A stretch of 12,857 bases of DNA, taken from Gemmatimonadales bacterium. Its GTDB lineage: Bacteria; Gemmatimonadota; Gemmatimonadetes; Gemmatimonadales; GWC2-71-9. Position 1 is the stretch's first letter. Each line of letters opens with the position of its first letter. The translations under genes and the position numbers were made by a program. Shown here piece by piece: positions 1 to 6,899 of the stretch. The stretch covers positions 1 through 12,857 of the forward strand of contig JAICPP010000081.1 in assembly GCA_025929805.1 (NCBI GenBank), in the 5' to 3' direction. Below the pieces are notes generated by a model. That model had not been told where the DNA came from and ran no database searches. It saw nothing but the letters and a program-made list of their open reading frames with translations.

Positions 1-2009
1 ATCGCACTGGCCCGTTCGGGGTCGATGTCTCCCACGGCTATGACGACCGGGCGCACACCCAGAAGGCCCTTCTGATGCCAGCCCCGCACTTCGGTTGGTG
101 AAATCGAGGCGAGCGACTCCGGAAGGCCTCCCACGGGGAGCCCATATGCCTGATCACCGAACGCGGCGGCAAAGCCCAGTTGAAAGGGGTAGCGAAACAT
201 GTCGTCGGCGACCTGCTCCGCTTCCAGGATCATGAGCCCGCGCTCCGTGTCCACTTCGGCCTCACCCAAGTGGGGGGACGTGAAGACCAGGTAAAGGAGA
301 GCCGCCGCCTCGGCCAGATGCTCGGCCAGAACCGTGCTGCCGAAGCCGACCCAGTCTGATGCCGCACTCGGGCTGAGGGTGCCACCCAGGCGCTCAAAGG
401 CAAACGCCAGCGCGCCAGCATCCAGGTCGCCGGCACCGCGCATAGCACTCCGTACCGTGAGGGAGCCCAAGCCGGCCCTACCGGGCGGATCGAAATCGAC
501 CCGGGGTACGTAGACACCGACGGTAACGAGAGGAACGCCGGGCTTCCGCCGCACCAGCAGGTCCACGCCATCCAGACGGGTGTGCAGCACCTGGCTGTTC
601 CACTGACCTCCTGCATGAACTGGTGGGGGAAGCTTTGGTGTCTTTGGGGCCGGTGCGATTGATTCGCTAAGTGCGGTCAGCGCGAAACTCCCCTCCAGCA
701 GCTGCGGAGTGAGATCGGATCCCTCGTTGTCCGGAAGGTAAGTCACCCCGGATACCATATCGGGGTGCAGATAGCGGGCTGCCGCATCCCGAACCAGGTC
801 TGGTTCGACGGTCTGCAATGCGGCGTACTCCCGGTCGAGAAACGACACGTGGTCCAGTGCTTCGGCAGCGGCGAGGGCGGATGCCTTCCCTTCCATGGGC
901 TCCAAGCGGCGAGCCCAGCGAGCCAGCACCAGAGTTCGTGCCCGTTCCAGTTCCTCTGGCCTGGGTCCCAGCAAGGTAAGTCGGGCAACACACTCGGCGA
1001 TTCTGTCGATAGCTTCGGCCAATTTGTTGGGATCGAGATCGGCATCGATACTGAAAACCCCGAGCTCAGTGGGCGAGTAGTTGTGGGCCGAGATCGAGGA
1101 GACGACACCGGTTTCTCGCAACGCGCGGTACAACAGACTGCCCCTGCCGGAGCCCAGCACCGCCGCTGCCAGGTCGAGGGCCGGAGCATCCTCATGCAAG
1201 GCAGGCACTGTCCTCCATCCGAGCACCAGCTCCGCCTGGCTGACATCGCCCCTCAGCGTTCGGGCGCGGACTTCACGCCGGGGCGGTTCGTCCGGAGAGC
1301 GATCGCTGGCCCCGACCCGGGCCGGCCAGTCGGCGTAGGCTACACGGGCTCGATCCAGCGCACGCTCCGCATCGAGCGCGCCGGTGAGAGCCACCACTGT
1401 TCGCTCGGGCACGTAGCGGGAGTGATAATAGGAAAGCACATCGTCCCGGGTCAGCCGAGCGAGATGCGCTTCGTGCCCGATGCGCCACCGGCGAATCCGG
1501 TGACGATCGAACATCACTTCGTGCAGCGTCTCCTGAGCCACCGCACTCGGAGTATCCCGCTTGCGCTTGGCCTCCTGAATGATGACCTGAAGCTCCCGAG
1601 CCAGCTCGCTTTCGTCGATGACCGAGTTACGCAACGCATCGGCCTGGATGTCCAGGGCAATCTCCAGGCCGGACGCGGGCAGCACCGCGAAGTAGGTGGT
1701 GTGGTCGTACCCGGTACCGGCGTTGAGGTAGCCACCGGCTGCCTTGGTCTCCCGGGCAATGGCCCCCACCCCGCGGCGCCGAGTGCCCTTGAAGAACATG
1801 TGCTCCAGCACGTGCGAGATGCCGGTCCAATGATCCGGCTCATCGAAGAATCCGGCTTTTACATGAGTAACCACCGCCACAACCGGGGCGGAGTGGTCCG
1901 GCTGGACCAGGAGGGTCAGTCCGTTGGGAAGCACTTCCCGGCGGACGTTTTCAGTCCAAAGACATGAACGGTGAACGGTAAACGGTGATCGGGCTGGAGA
2001 CGCGGTCAT
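1..2009 (-). CDS. M16 family zinc metallopeptidase, two-lobed, C-terminus beyond the window edge
   Basis: An open frame without a stop runs from ATG at 2009 to the left edge, giving 669 codons; the end of the gene is outside the window. Residues 66-70 are HVLEH, the inverted zinc motif HxxEH, and Glu146 in QVIIQEAKRKRD lies 76 residues after the second His, as expected for the third zinc ligand. The conserved lead-in LPNGLTLLVQPDHSAPVV is at 28-45. A second M16 lobe begins near residue 435; where HxxEH would fall it has GLGSLTVRSAMRGA, so this lobe looks non-catalytic. The start has an AAGGA ribosome site (2019-2023) with a 9-nt spacer. No signal peptide is visible, so a cytoplasmic site is possible, although the first 20 residues contain repeat-derived sequence. 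It lies 86 nt after the TPR gene, probably in one operon. The substrate is unknown. PqqF, which cuts PqqA, is also an M16 peptidase. Confidence 0.93.
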   Translation of the reverse strand, partial: MTASPARSPFTVHRSCLWTENVRREVLPNGLTLLVQPDHSAPVVAVVTHVKAGFFDEPDHWTGISHVLEHMFFKGTRRRGVGAIARETKAAGGYLNAGTGYDHTTYFAVLPASGLEIALDIQADALRNSVIDESELARELQVIIQEAKRKRDTPSAVAQETLHEVMFDRHRIRRWRIGHEAHLARLTRDDVLSYYHSRYVPERTVVALTGALDAERALDRARVAYADWPARVGASDRSPDEPPRREVRARTLRGDVSQAELVLGWRTVPALHEDAPALDLAAAVLGSGRGSLLYRALRETGVVSSISAHNYSPTELGVFSIDADLDPNKLAEAIDRIAECVARLTLLGPRPEELERARTLVLARWARRLEPMEGKASALAAAEALDHVSFLDREYAALQTVEPDLVRDAAARYLHPDMVSGVTYLPDNEGSDLTPQLLEGSFALTALSESIAPAPKTPKLPPPVHAGGQWNSQVLHTRLDGVDLLVRRKPGVPLVTVGVYVPRVDFDPPGRAGLGSLTVRSAMRGAGDLDAGALAFAFERLGGTLSPSAASDWVGFGSTVLAEHLAEAAALLYLVFTSPHLGEAEVDTERGLMILEAEQVADDMFRYPFQLGFAAAFGDQAYGLPVGGLPESLASISPTEVRGWHQKGLLGVRPVVIAVGDIDPERASA
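1965..1992. repeat. Heptamer tandem repeat TGAACGG, four units
   Basis: Four 7-bp units stand in a row: TGAACGG, TGAACGG, TAAACGG and TGATCGG. They lie inside the first codons of the M16 peptidase gene if its ATG at 2009 is correct, encoding roughly residues 6-15 in that gene's frame. A related array in opposite orientation lies about 70 bp away at 2063-2083. Confidence 0.75.
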
Positions 2010-2062
2010 CGCCGGTGATCCTTGAGTTCAAAAGAAACAGGCGTCCAAACTTAACTGGGCGC

Positions 2063-2083
2063 CCGTTCACGGTTCACTGTTTG
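2063..2083. repeat. Degenerate inverted copy of the heptamer repeat
   Basis: Units CCGTTCA, CGGTTCA and CTGTTTG follow each other. CCGTTCA is the exact reverse complement of the TGAACGG unit at 1965-1992, so the two arrays face each other across the gap between the TPR and M16 genes. Over 16 bases the two sides can be aligned at 13 positions, which allows only an imperfect stem. Confidence 0.5.
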
Positions 2084-2095
2084 CCGCTTGCGCTT

Positions 2096-3214
2096 TTACT
2101 GGACGATCCGCAGCACCCCGGCTTCGGCGCTTCCCCGTATGAAGGCTTCGGCGTCGGTGGTGGGGATAACCACTCCGGTTTCGGCCTGGCCCCGCCGGGC
2201 CAGGCTGGCCATGAAATCAGTGAGAGACCCCTGGGCCCATTCGCGGTCGGCCGCTTTCATCTGCAAGAGGATTTCGTCCCAGGTTCCCCGCAGCGTGTGG
2301 CCGGCCAACGTCATGATCAGGTGGGCTTCGCCCTGGCCCGGCTTCTTGTGCATGGCGTGCAGTTCGCTGAGCAACGTCCCGAAGAGCTCGAGCTGGTGGG
2401 GGTCGCGCACCCCGCCGTCCGCCTGCTGAGCCTCGACCTCGGCCAGCAGCATGTCGATGGAGTCGGGCTCCCCCGCCACCTCGCCGAGACGCACCAGCCA
2501 GGGTGCCAGCTCCGGATCCTCGTCCGGAAGACGATAGATCGATTTCTTGAGCTCGATATGCCGCCAGATGCCCAGTTCGTCGTAGTGATCCTCGGGCTGG
2601 GTGCGTTCGAGGTGATGCAGCGCCGCCTCGCTCTCCCCCCGATCATACAGCAGGTTGGCCAGGTAGATCCGGGCCTCGCTGTATCCCGCGTCGATCTCGA
2701 GCGCCCGCCGGAGCCAGTACAACGAACCCGCGTCGTTGCCCAGCCGGTGTGAAGCGTAACCCAGGCAGGCCGCCGCATCGGGCGATTCCGGATGAGCGGC
2801 AAAGGCCAGATCGAAGAAACGATGCGCCGGCCCGACCAGCCCTTCGCGGAACAGCGCCCGGCCGATCTGCAGCATCAGCTCGTGATCGTCCTGAAATCCC
2901 AGCTGGAGGATGCGTTCCAGGGAGCGCATGGCTCCGGCCCGATCTCCCAGTTTGAGCAACGTCTCGCCCAACCCGGCCAGCCCGTCTTCGTGATCGGGGT
3001 CCAGCGCGAGCGCCTGCTCGAAGCTCCGGCGGGACCATGCATACTCCTCCCGCGCGAGGTGCGCGTAGCCTTTACCAATGTGGAGTTCTACGGCATGGGG
3101 GTAGAGCGCTATGCCTTCTCTGAGGATCGTCAGGGCTTCATCGTAGCGGCCTTCGTTGTAGAGGTGATGGGCTTGTTCGTCAAAATCGTCGGAGCTGAGG
3201 AATGCATCCGACAT
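2096..3214 (-). CDS. Tetratricopeptide repeat protein
   Basis: The 372-residue protein has about six TPR units at residues 12-41, 45-75, 78-108, 112-142, 146-176 and 180-204, each with the usual pattern of small and aromatic residues (for example YNEGRYDEALTILREGIALYP). The C-terminal 170 residues are helical-looking and acidic with no motif I recognise. No signal peptide or membrane segment is seen, so it is probably cytoplasmic. The ATG at 3214 follows a strong GGGAGG ribosome site (3223-3228) with an 8-nt spacer, which fixes the start. TPR proteins usually act as protein-binding scaffolds; the partner cannot be told from the sequence. The M16 peptidase gene follows in the same direction after 86 nt, so the two are likely co-transcribed. 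Confidence 0.88.
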   Translation of the reverse strand: MSDAFLSSDDFDEQAHHLYNEGRYDEALTILREGIALYPHAVELHIGKGYAHLAREEYAWSRRSFEQALALDPDHEDGLAGLGETLLKLGDRAGAMRSLERILQLGFQDDHELMLQIGRALFREGLVGPAHRFFDLAFAAHPESPDAAACLGYASHRLGNDAGSLYWLRRALEIDAGYSEARIYLANLLYDRGESEAALHHLERTQPEDHYDELGIWRHIELKKSIYRLPDEDPELAPWLVRLGEVAGEPDSIDMLLAEVEAQQADGGVRDPHQLELFGTLLSELHAMHKKPGQGEAHLIMTLAGHTLRGTWDEILLQMKAADREWAQGSLTDFMASLARRGQAETGVVIPTTDAEAFIRGSAEAGVLRIVQ

Positions 3215-3222
3215 TGGCTGGA

Positions 3223-3228
3223 CCTCCC
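3223..3228 (-). promoter_or_regulatory. Strong ribosome binding site of the TPR gene
   Basis: GGGAGG on the minus strand lies 8 nt before the ATG at 3214. It decides the start of the TPR protein gene. Confidence 0.8.
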
Positions 3229-3354
3229 GCGGCAGGTTACCGACAAACTACGGTTTTGCGGCATAGTGAGCAAGAGAACTGGCAGCCTCTCCAAAGGGTT
3301 TGTTGCCTAGCTGACCACTGGAATGCTCTAGCGGCTCCTTCGTAGGAAGAAACA

Positions 3355-3386
3355 GCCGCAGATGAACGCAGATCAACGCAGATGAA
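3355..3386. repeat. Left arm of inverted repeat, decamer units
   Basis: GCCGC is followed by repeated units AGATGAACGC and AGATCAACGC and a partial third unit. Bases 3355-3379 match the reverse complement of 3691-3715 at 24 of 25 positions. The two arms bound the broken GxxExxY gene. Confidence 0.85.
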
Positions 3387-3403
3387 ACTGACCATCCGTA
3401 GCT

Positions 3404-3708
3404 TCAACTCAACAACTTACGTCTAGCCTGTCCTTTGCACCTGTTCGCAAAAGCAAGCCGCTTTATTTCCGCTTTGGGTCCGAAATTGAGCAGCAGCGCC
3501 ACCTCGAGGACACCTGCTCGGAGGTAATTGAGCGTTTGTGCCTCGTGAAAAGTTTGAAGTGATTTGGCGGCCTTGAGGGCGATTGCCATGGCTTCACGAT
3601 ACACCGATTCCAGGAAGCCGAATCCGAGCTCGTTGTAAACCTCATAGAACGTCCGATAATCTTTCTAGTAAGCTCTTCATGCTTGAATCCGCGTTCATCT
3701 GCGTTCAT
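3404..3708 (-). pseudogene. GxxExxY family protein (PD-(D/E)XK-like), frameshifted and internally deleted
   Basis: From ATG at 3708 the frame reads MNADERGFKHEELTRKIIG, typical of the start of GxxExxY proteins. Near 3650 one base appears to be missing. The sense then continues one frame over as FYEVYNELGFGFLESVYREA, containing the name-giving GFLESVY (3619-3599), and ends with LNYLR, VALLLNFGP and KRLAF before a TGA at 3404-3406. The family normally has about 35-40 more residues between ALKAA and KSLQTF, including the Asp and the Glu-x-Lys of a PD-(D/E)XK-like site. Here that part is absent, with the junction near 3566-3577. A good ribosome site, AAGGAAGG, precedes the ATG. The gene is therefore a relic with two lesions, unlikely to make a working protein. 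The family's function is not established. Confidence 0.85.
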
Positions 3709-3715
3709 CTGCGGC
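3691..3715. repeat. Right arm of inverted repeat, decamer units
   Basis: GCGTTCATCT occurs twice in tandem (3691-3700 and 3701-3710), followed by GCGGC. It is the inverted partner of 3355-3379. The ATG of the GxxExxY relic (3708-3706, minus strand) lies inside this arm, so the repeat also encodes the protein's first residues. Confidence 0.85.
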
Positions 3716-3732
3716 CACCTTCCTTCAACCCC

Positions 3733-3744
3733 GACAATATTGTC
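3733..3744. promoter_or_regulatory. Perfect 12-bp palindrome, possible operator
   Basis: GACAATATTGTC is a perfect palindrome, locally AT-rich in a GC-rich region, centred about 46 nt before the kinase GTG at 3785. Its position suits an operator for the kinase-regulator operon. No protein family can be assigned, and a single 12-bp palindrome could be chance. Confidence 0.4.
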
Positions 3745-3784
3745 CCTTCTGACCGACTCCAGATGTACCGGTTAGCTTTGCTAC

Positions 3785-5305
3785 GTGACCTTCCAGCGCA
3801 AGCTGCTGCTTGGATTTTCACTCATGGTTCTCCCCGCCCTTTTGGTCGGGGTGGGGGCGATCCGCAGCAATCTGCTCGAGCGCCGCGCCCTGCAAGCGCT
3901 CGGGGAGAGTATGGCGCGCACTCGAACTTACGCCGAGCTGGAGACGGCGATGTTCAATCAGAGCGACGTCATATGGCGCTACCTCAGCGGTCTGGATCCG
4001 ACCGCCCGTAACGAGTTCTACCTTGCCGGTGAGGTCGTGGAGTACTGGCAGCAACGCTGGGCCGCTGAGCTTCGTCCCGAGGAGCGGGCTCTGGCGGACG
4101 GGGTCCGCGACATCCAGCAGCAGATTCAGAGCGCGGCCGAACGCATTTTTCGGCTGTACGACAGCGGCCAACGTCAGGCGGCTTTCAGCGCCGCCCAGCA
4201 GGAACTCAAGGGTCGGCTGCTGCCCGCGCTGACCCAGCTGAACCGCCAGGTGTACCGCCAGGCCAGGGAATCGAGCGTGCGGGGGGCATACACTCGGCTG
4301 GAGGAGATCCTCGCGGGCCAGAAACGCATTCTCCTGTTTACGCTGGCGCTGGCCCTTGGTGGTGGGTTGCTCGGCGCCGGGCTGATCGCGCGGAGCTTGG
4401 CGCGGCCGCTGAAAGACCTCACCGGGGCCATGGCCGTGGTCGGCTCCGGTCACCTCGATCACCCGGTGAAGGTGGACTCGCGAGATGAGGTTGGTGAGCT
4501 CGCGCGCGCGTTCGGCCACATGACAGAGAAGCTGCGGCAGTCTCGAGCCGACCTGCTGCACCTCAACGCAGAGCTCCAGACAAAGATCTCGCAGCTGGAG
4601 CACACTCAAGCCCAGTTGGTGCAGTCCGAAAAGCTGGCCTCCATTGGCGAAATGTCCGCCGCAGTCGCACATGGCCTGCGCAACCCCTTGGCCAGCCTGC
4701 GGGCGGCGGCCCAGGTGGTGCAACGCCATCCACACGCCCCTTCCTCGGCGGAACACCTGAAGGCCATTCTTGAAGAGGTGGACCGGCTCGATCGCCGGAT
4801 CACCCACCTGCTGAGCTTTTCCCGGCCGGCGCCATTTCACCCTCTCAATGAAAGCGTGCCTCGCCTGATCGACGGTCTGGTCCCCGGCTTTGCCGGGCTG
4901 CTTCGAGAACGGGATATAGATCTCCAACTAGACCTGGCGCCGCAGCTCCCGGATGTGCGAGTGGATCCGGTGCAACTGGAGCAAGCCCTGGTGGAGATTG
5001 TTTCCAATGCTCTCGATGCCATGCCCCAAGGCGGCAAGCTCCGGATCAGCGCCGGGCAAAATGGAACGGCATCCGAGGTGATCATTCAGATCACCGATTC
5101 CGGGCCGGGCATACCGGATCAGGTGCTTCCCTCGGTATGTGAGCCGTTCTTCACCACCCGGCAGGAGGGAACCGGGCTGGGCCTGGCAATTGCCAAACGC
5201 TATGTGGAGCAGAATGGTGGAAGCATCGAAATCTCCAGCGGACCCGAAGGAACCACCGTCCGGGTGCGACTCCCGACCGCGGTCCCCAGCGAGGCACCGG
5301 TATGA
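3785..5305 (+). CDS. Membrane sensor histidine kinase (HAMP-HisKA-HATPase_c)
   Basis: The 506-residue protein has a membrane segment at 7-27, a probable extracytoplasmic helical sensor region at about 28-182, a second membrane segment at 183-203, HAMP at about 204-256, a coiled linker, then the HisKA box with phospho-acceptor His296 in AVAHGLRNPLASLRAA. The ATP domain shows the N box VEIVSNALDAM (Asn408), G1 DSGPGI (438-443), F box EPFFTT (453-458) and G2 GTGLGL (462-467). It should autophosphorylate and pass phosphate to the regulator encoded next, whose ATG overlaps its stop by 4 nt (ATGA). The start is GTG at 3785, the only upstream start after the in-frame TAG at 3773; no clear ribosome site is seen. 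The acidic residue that usually follows the His is Gly297 here. The signal is unknown; the neighbouring pqq operon is the likely target pathway. Confidence 0.95.
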   Translation: MTFQRKLLLGFSLMVLPALLVGVGAIRSNLLERRALQALGESMARTRTYAELETAMFNQSDVIWRYLSGLDPTARNEFYLAGEVVEYWQQRWAAELRPEERALADGVRDIQQQIQSAAERIFRLYDSGQRQAAFSAAQQELKGRLLPALTQLNRQVYRQARESSVRGAYTRLEEILAGQKRILLFTLALALGGGLLGAGLIARSLARPLKDLTGAMAVVGSGHLDHPVKVDSRDEVGELARAFGHMTEKLRQSRADLLHLNAELQTKISQLEHTQAQLVQSEKLASIGEMSAAVAHGLRNPLASLRAAAQVVQRHPHAPSSAEHLKAILEEVDRLDRRITHLLSFSRPAPFHPLNESVPRLIDGLVPGFAGLLRERDIDLQLDLAPQLPDVRVDPVQLEQALVEIVSNALDAMPQGGKLRISAGQNGTASEVIIQITDSGPGIPDQVLPSVCEPFFTTRQEGTGLGLAIAKRYVEQNGGSIEISSGPEGTTVRVRLPTAVPSEAPV

Positions 5306-6669
5306 CTCCTCCGCGGTCTAGCGTTCTCATCGTCGATGACGAGCGCAACCTGGCTCGGGCAATGAAGGTCTTTCTCGGCGAAGCCGGATACGAGGCCGAA
5401 ATAGCCGGCGACGGTGAAAAGGCGCTGGAGCTGCTCCAGACTCTGCGGCCCGATGTGGTCTTTACCGATGTCCGCCTGCCAGGAATCAGCGGAATCGACC
5501 TGCTCCGGCGGATTCGCGAATTCGATCCAGCAATTCCGGTCATAATCATGACTGCATACGGTACGATCGAAGGGGCCGTCGAGGCGGTCAAGCTGGGCGC
5601 ATTCGATTACATGAAAAAGCCGGTGGACCTGGAGGAACTGAGACTGTTGGCCGACCGCGCCCGGGAGACAGCCCTCCTCAAACAGGAGCTGTCGTATTAC
5701 CGGCGCCGCGCGGCCAACGAGGAGGCGCCCCTCGCCGGAATCCTGGGCGAATCGCCGGCCATGCTCGAGGTGGTGGACCGGGTACGCAAGATCGCGCTGC
5801 TGGAGGAGATACCTCCGGTGCTCATCACCGGAGAGACCGGAACCGGGAAGGGTATGGTCGCCCGGACGCTGCACAAGTTGGGCAGCAGGGCGGGCAAACC
5901 GTTTATCGAAGTGAACTGTACCGCGCTGCCCGCAACCCTGATGGAAGCGGAGCTCTTCGGGTACGAGCGCGGGGCGTTCACCGACGCCAAAGAGTCCAAG
6001 CTCGGGCTCTTCGAGGCGGCGGAGGGAGGTTTCATCTTCCTCGACGAGGTAGGCGATCTGGAGCTCTCACTTCAGGGAAAGCTGCTCCGGGCCATCGAGG
6101 AGCAAACCGTGCGGCGGGTTGGCGGCATCCGGGACCGCCGCATCGATGTGCGAATCCTGGCGGCTACCAACCGCAACCTCGAACAGGAGGTTCAAAACAA
6201 GCTCTTTCGCGGGGACCTCTACTTCCGTCTGGCCGTGATCCTGCTGCATCTCCCTCCACTTCGCGAGCGGGGTGACGATGTGCTCTTGCTGGCCGAGCAT
6301 TTCCTGCATCGGTTCAGCGGCAAGTATGGAAAAGACGTCCGCCGCCTCGATCCGGCCGCCCGCGACGTCCTGATGGCATATCCCTGGCCCGGCAACGTTC
6401 GTGAGCTCAGCCACGTGATCGAGCGGGCGGTCCTGTGGAGTCGGGACGGCACCCTGACCACCGAACATCTCTCGCTTACCGCTCCCGAAGAACCCGCGAC
6501 AGAGGGCTCGGCACCAATCGGCGACCTGAGTCAGTGGGAACGATCGATGATCGAACAGGCAATGCTGGAAGCCGGGGGAAACCAAACCAAAGCGGCCCAG
6601 CGGCTGGGAATCACTCGGGACACATTGCGCTATCGCCTGAAGAAGTTCGGGATCCAGGCTGGTGGGTGA
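5302..6669 (+). CDS. Sigma-54-dependent response regulator, NtrC/AtoC type
   Basis: The 455-residue protein has the full three-domain layout. The receiver (about 6-120) has acidic Asp12-Asp13, phospho-acceptor Asp56 in VVFTDVRLPG, Thr84 and Lys106. The AAA+ domain (about 145-380) has Walker A GETGTGKG (177-184), the sigma-54 contact loop GAFTDA (224-229), Walker B FIFLDEVG (244-251), and PWPGNVREL. A Fis-type helix-turn-helix lies at about 411-450 (GGNQTKAAQRLGITRDTLRYRLKKFG, split here: GGNQTKAAQRLG then ITRDTLRYRLKKFG). It should open sigma-54 promoters when phosphorylated by the kinase encoded upstream. Its ATG has GAGG at 5291-5294 with a 7-nt spacer and overlaps the kinase stop. The next gene downstream is pqqA, preceded by a sigma-54 type promoter, so control of PQQ synthesis is the simplest role. 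The contact loop differs from the usual GAFTGA by Gly to Asp. Confidence 0.96.
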   Translation: MTPPRSSVLIVDDERNLARAMKVFLGEAGYEAEIAGDGEKALELLQTLRPDVVFTDVRLPGISGIDLLRRIREFDPAIPVIIMTAYGTIEGAVEAVKLGAFDYMKKPVDLEELRLLADRARETALLKQELSYYRRRAANEEAPLAGILGESPAMLEVVDRVRKIALLEEIPPVLITGETGTGKGMVARTLHKLGSRAGKPFIEVNCTALPATLMEAELFGYERGAFTDAKESKLGLFEAAEGGFIFLDEVGDLELSLQGKLLRAIEEQTVRRVGGIRDRRIDVRILAATNRNLEQEVQNKLFRGDLYFRLAVILLHLPPLRERGDDVLLLAEHFLHRFSGKYGKDVRRLDPAARDVLMAYPWPGNVRELSHVIERAVLWSRDGTLTTEHLSLTAPEEPATEGSAPIGDLSQWERSMIEQAMLEAGGNQTKAAQRLGITRDTLRYRLKKFGIQAGG

Positions 6670-6697
6670 AATGCCCCACTTGGTTGGTATGCCCCAC
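6662..6697 (+). promoter_or_regulatory. Repeat pair, candidate upstream activator site for the pqq promoter
   Basis: ATGCCCCAC occurs twice as a direct repeat (6671-6679 and 6689-6697), 18 bp start to start. GTGGG at 6662-6666 makes an inverted pair with CCCAC at 6675-6679. The block lies about 125-160 bp before the predicted start of transcription, the range typical of enhancer sites for NtrC-type activators. It begins at the very end of the regulator gene. No binding protein is proven. Confidence 0.4.
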
Positions 6698-6794
6698 CCA
6701 TATCACTGGTGAGCCGAGAGCAGGCATTTCCAGGGCGAGCCGCAACTGCTCTACCCACCGCGGCTTGCGATTTATCATCGCCTCCAGGTCCAAG

Positions 6795-6810
6795 TGGCAC
6801 ACCCTCTGCT
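6795..6810 (+). promoter_or_regulatory. Sigma-54 (-24/-12) promoter of the pqq operon
   Basis: TGGCACACCCTCTGCT fits the sigma-54 consensus TGGCACG-N4-TTGCW, with TGGCAC perfect and CTGCT for TTGCT. The invariant GG (6796-6797) and GC (6808-6809) are separated by exactly 10 bases, as required. Transcription would start near 6821, giving a leader of about 80 nt before pqqA at 6900. A sigma-54 activator gene ends 125 nt upstream, which strengthens the call. This is prediction from the sequence only. Confidence 0.7.
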
Positions 6811-6841
6811 TAATCAGCAGCGTCGGTTCGAAACGGTCCAG

Positions 6842-6857
6842 CTGGGAAAACACCCAG
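6842..6857 (+). promoter_or_regulatory. Small hairpin in the pqqA leader
   Basis: CTGGG (6842-6846) and CCCAG (6853-6857) pair around the loop AAAACA. With only 5 bp it may simply be chance or a modest leader structure. It ends 30 nt before the ribosome site of pqqA. Confidence 0.25.
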
Positions 6858-6899
6858 AGGACTCACTGATTCATTCACCATACTCGTGGAGTGCGCCTC

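Larger units (their letters stand above)
3215..3784. other. Gene-free stretch holding a relic element and the divergent control region
   Basis: No intact gene is seen between the divergent TPR and kinase genes. The stretch holds, from left to right, the 5' side of the TPR gene, the inverted-repeat-bounded GxxExxY relic (3355-3715) and a palindrome (3733-3744) ahead of the kinase. The divergent layout means promoters for both directions should lie here, but no convincing sigma-70 type promoter could be picked by eye. Confidence 0.7.

Noticed and set aside
765..1967. 400-codon plus-strand open frame
   Set aside because: It is the antisense shadow of the M16 peptidase, whose minus-strand frame shows HVLEH and a coherent family sequence through the whole region.
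3269..3284. Minus-strand TGCCAGTTCTCTTGCT before the TPR gene, resembling a sigma-54 promoter
   Set aside because: The -12 half TTGCT and the spacing fit, but the invariant GG of the -24 half is GC, which normally abolishes activity.
3818..4927. 369-codon minus-strand open frame
   Set aside because: It is antisense to the histidine kinase, whose boxes are all in order; the frame has no recognisable domain.
6611..6853. 80-codon minus-strand frame in the pqq control region
   Set aside because: Its first half has coding-like third positions, but there is no good ribosome site or recognised family. It covers the end of the regulator gene and the sigma-54 element; a chance frame or remnant is more likely.
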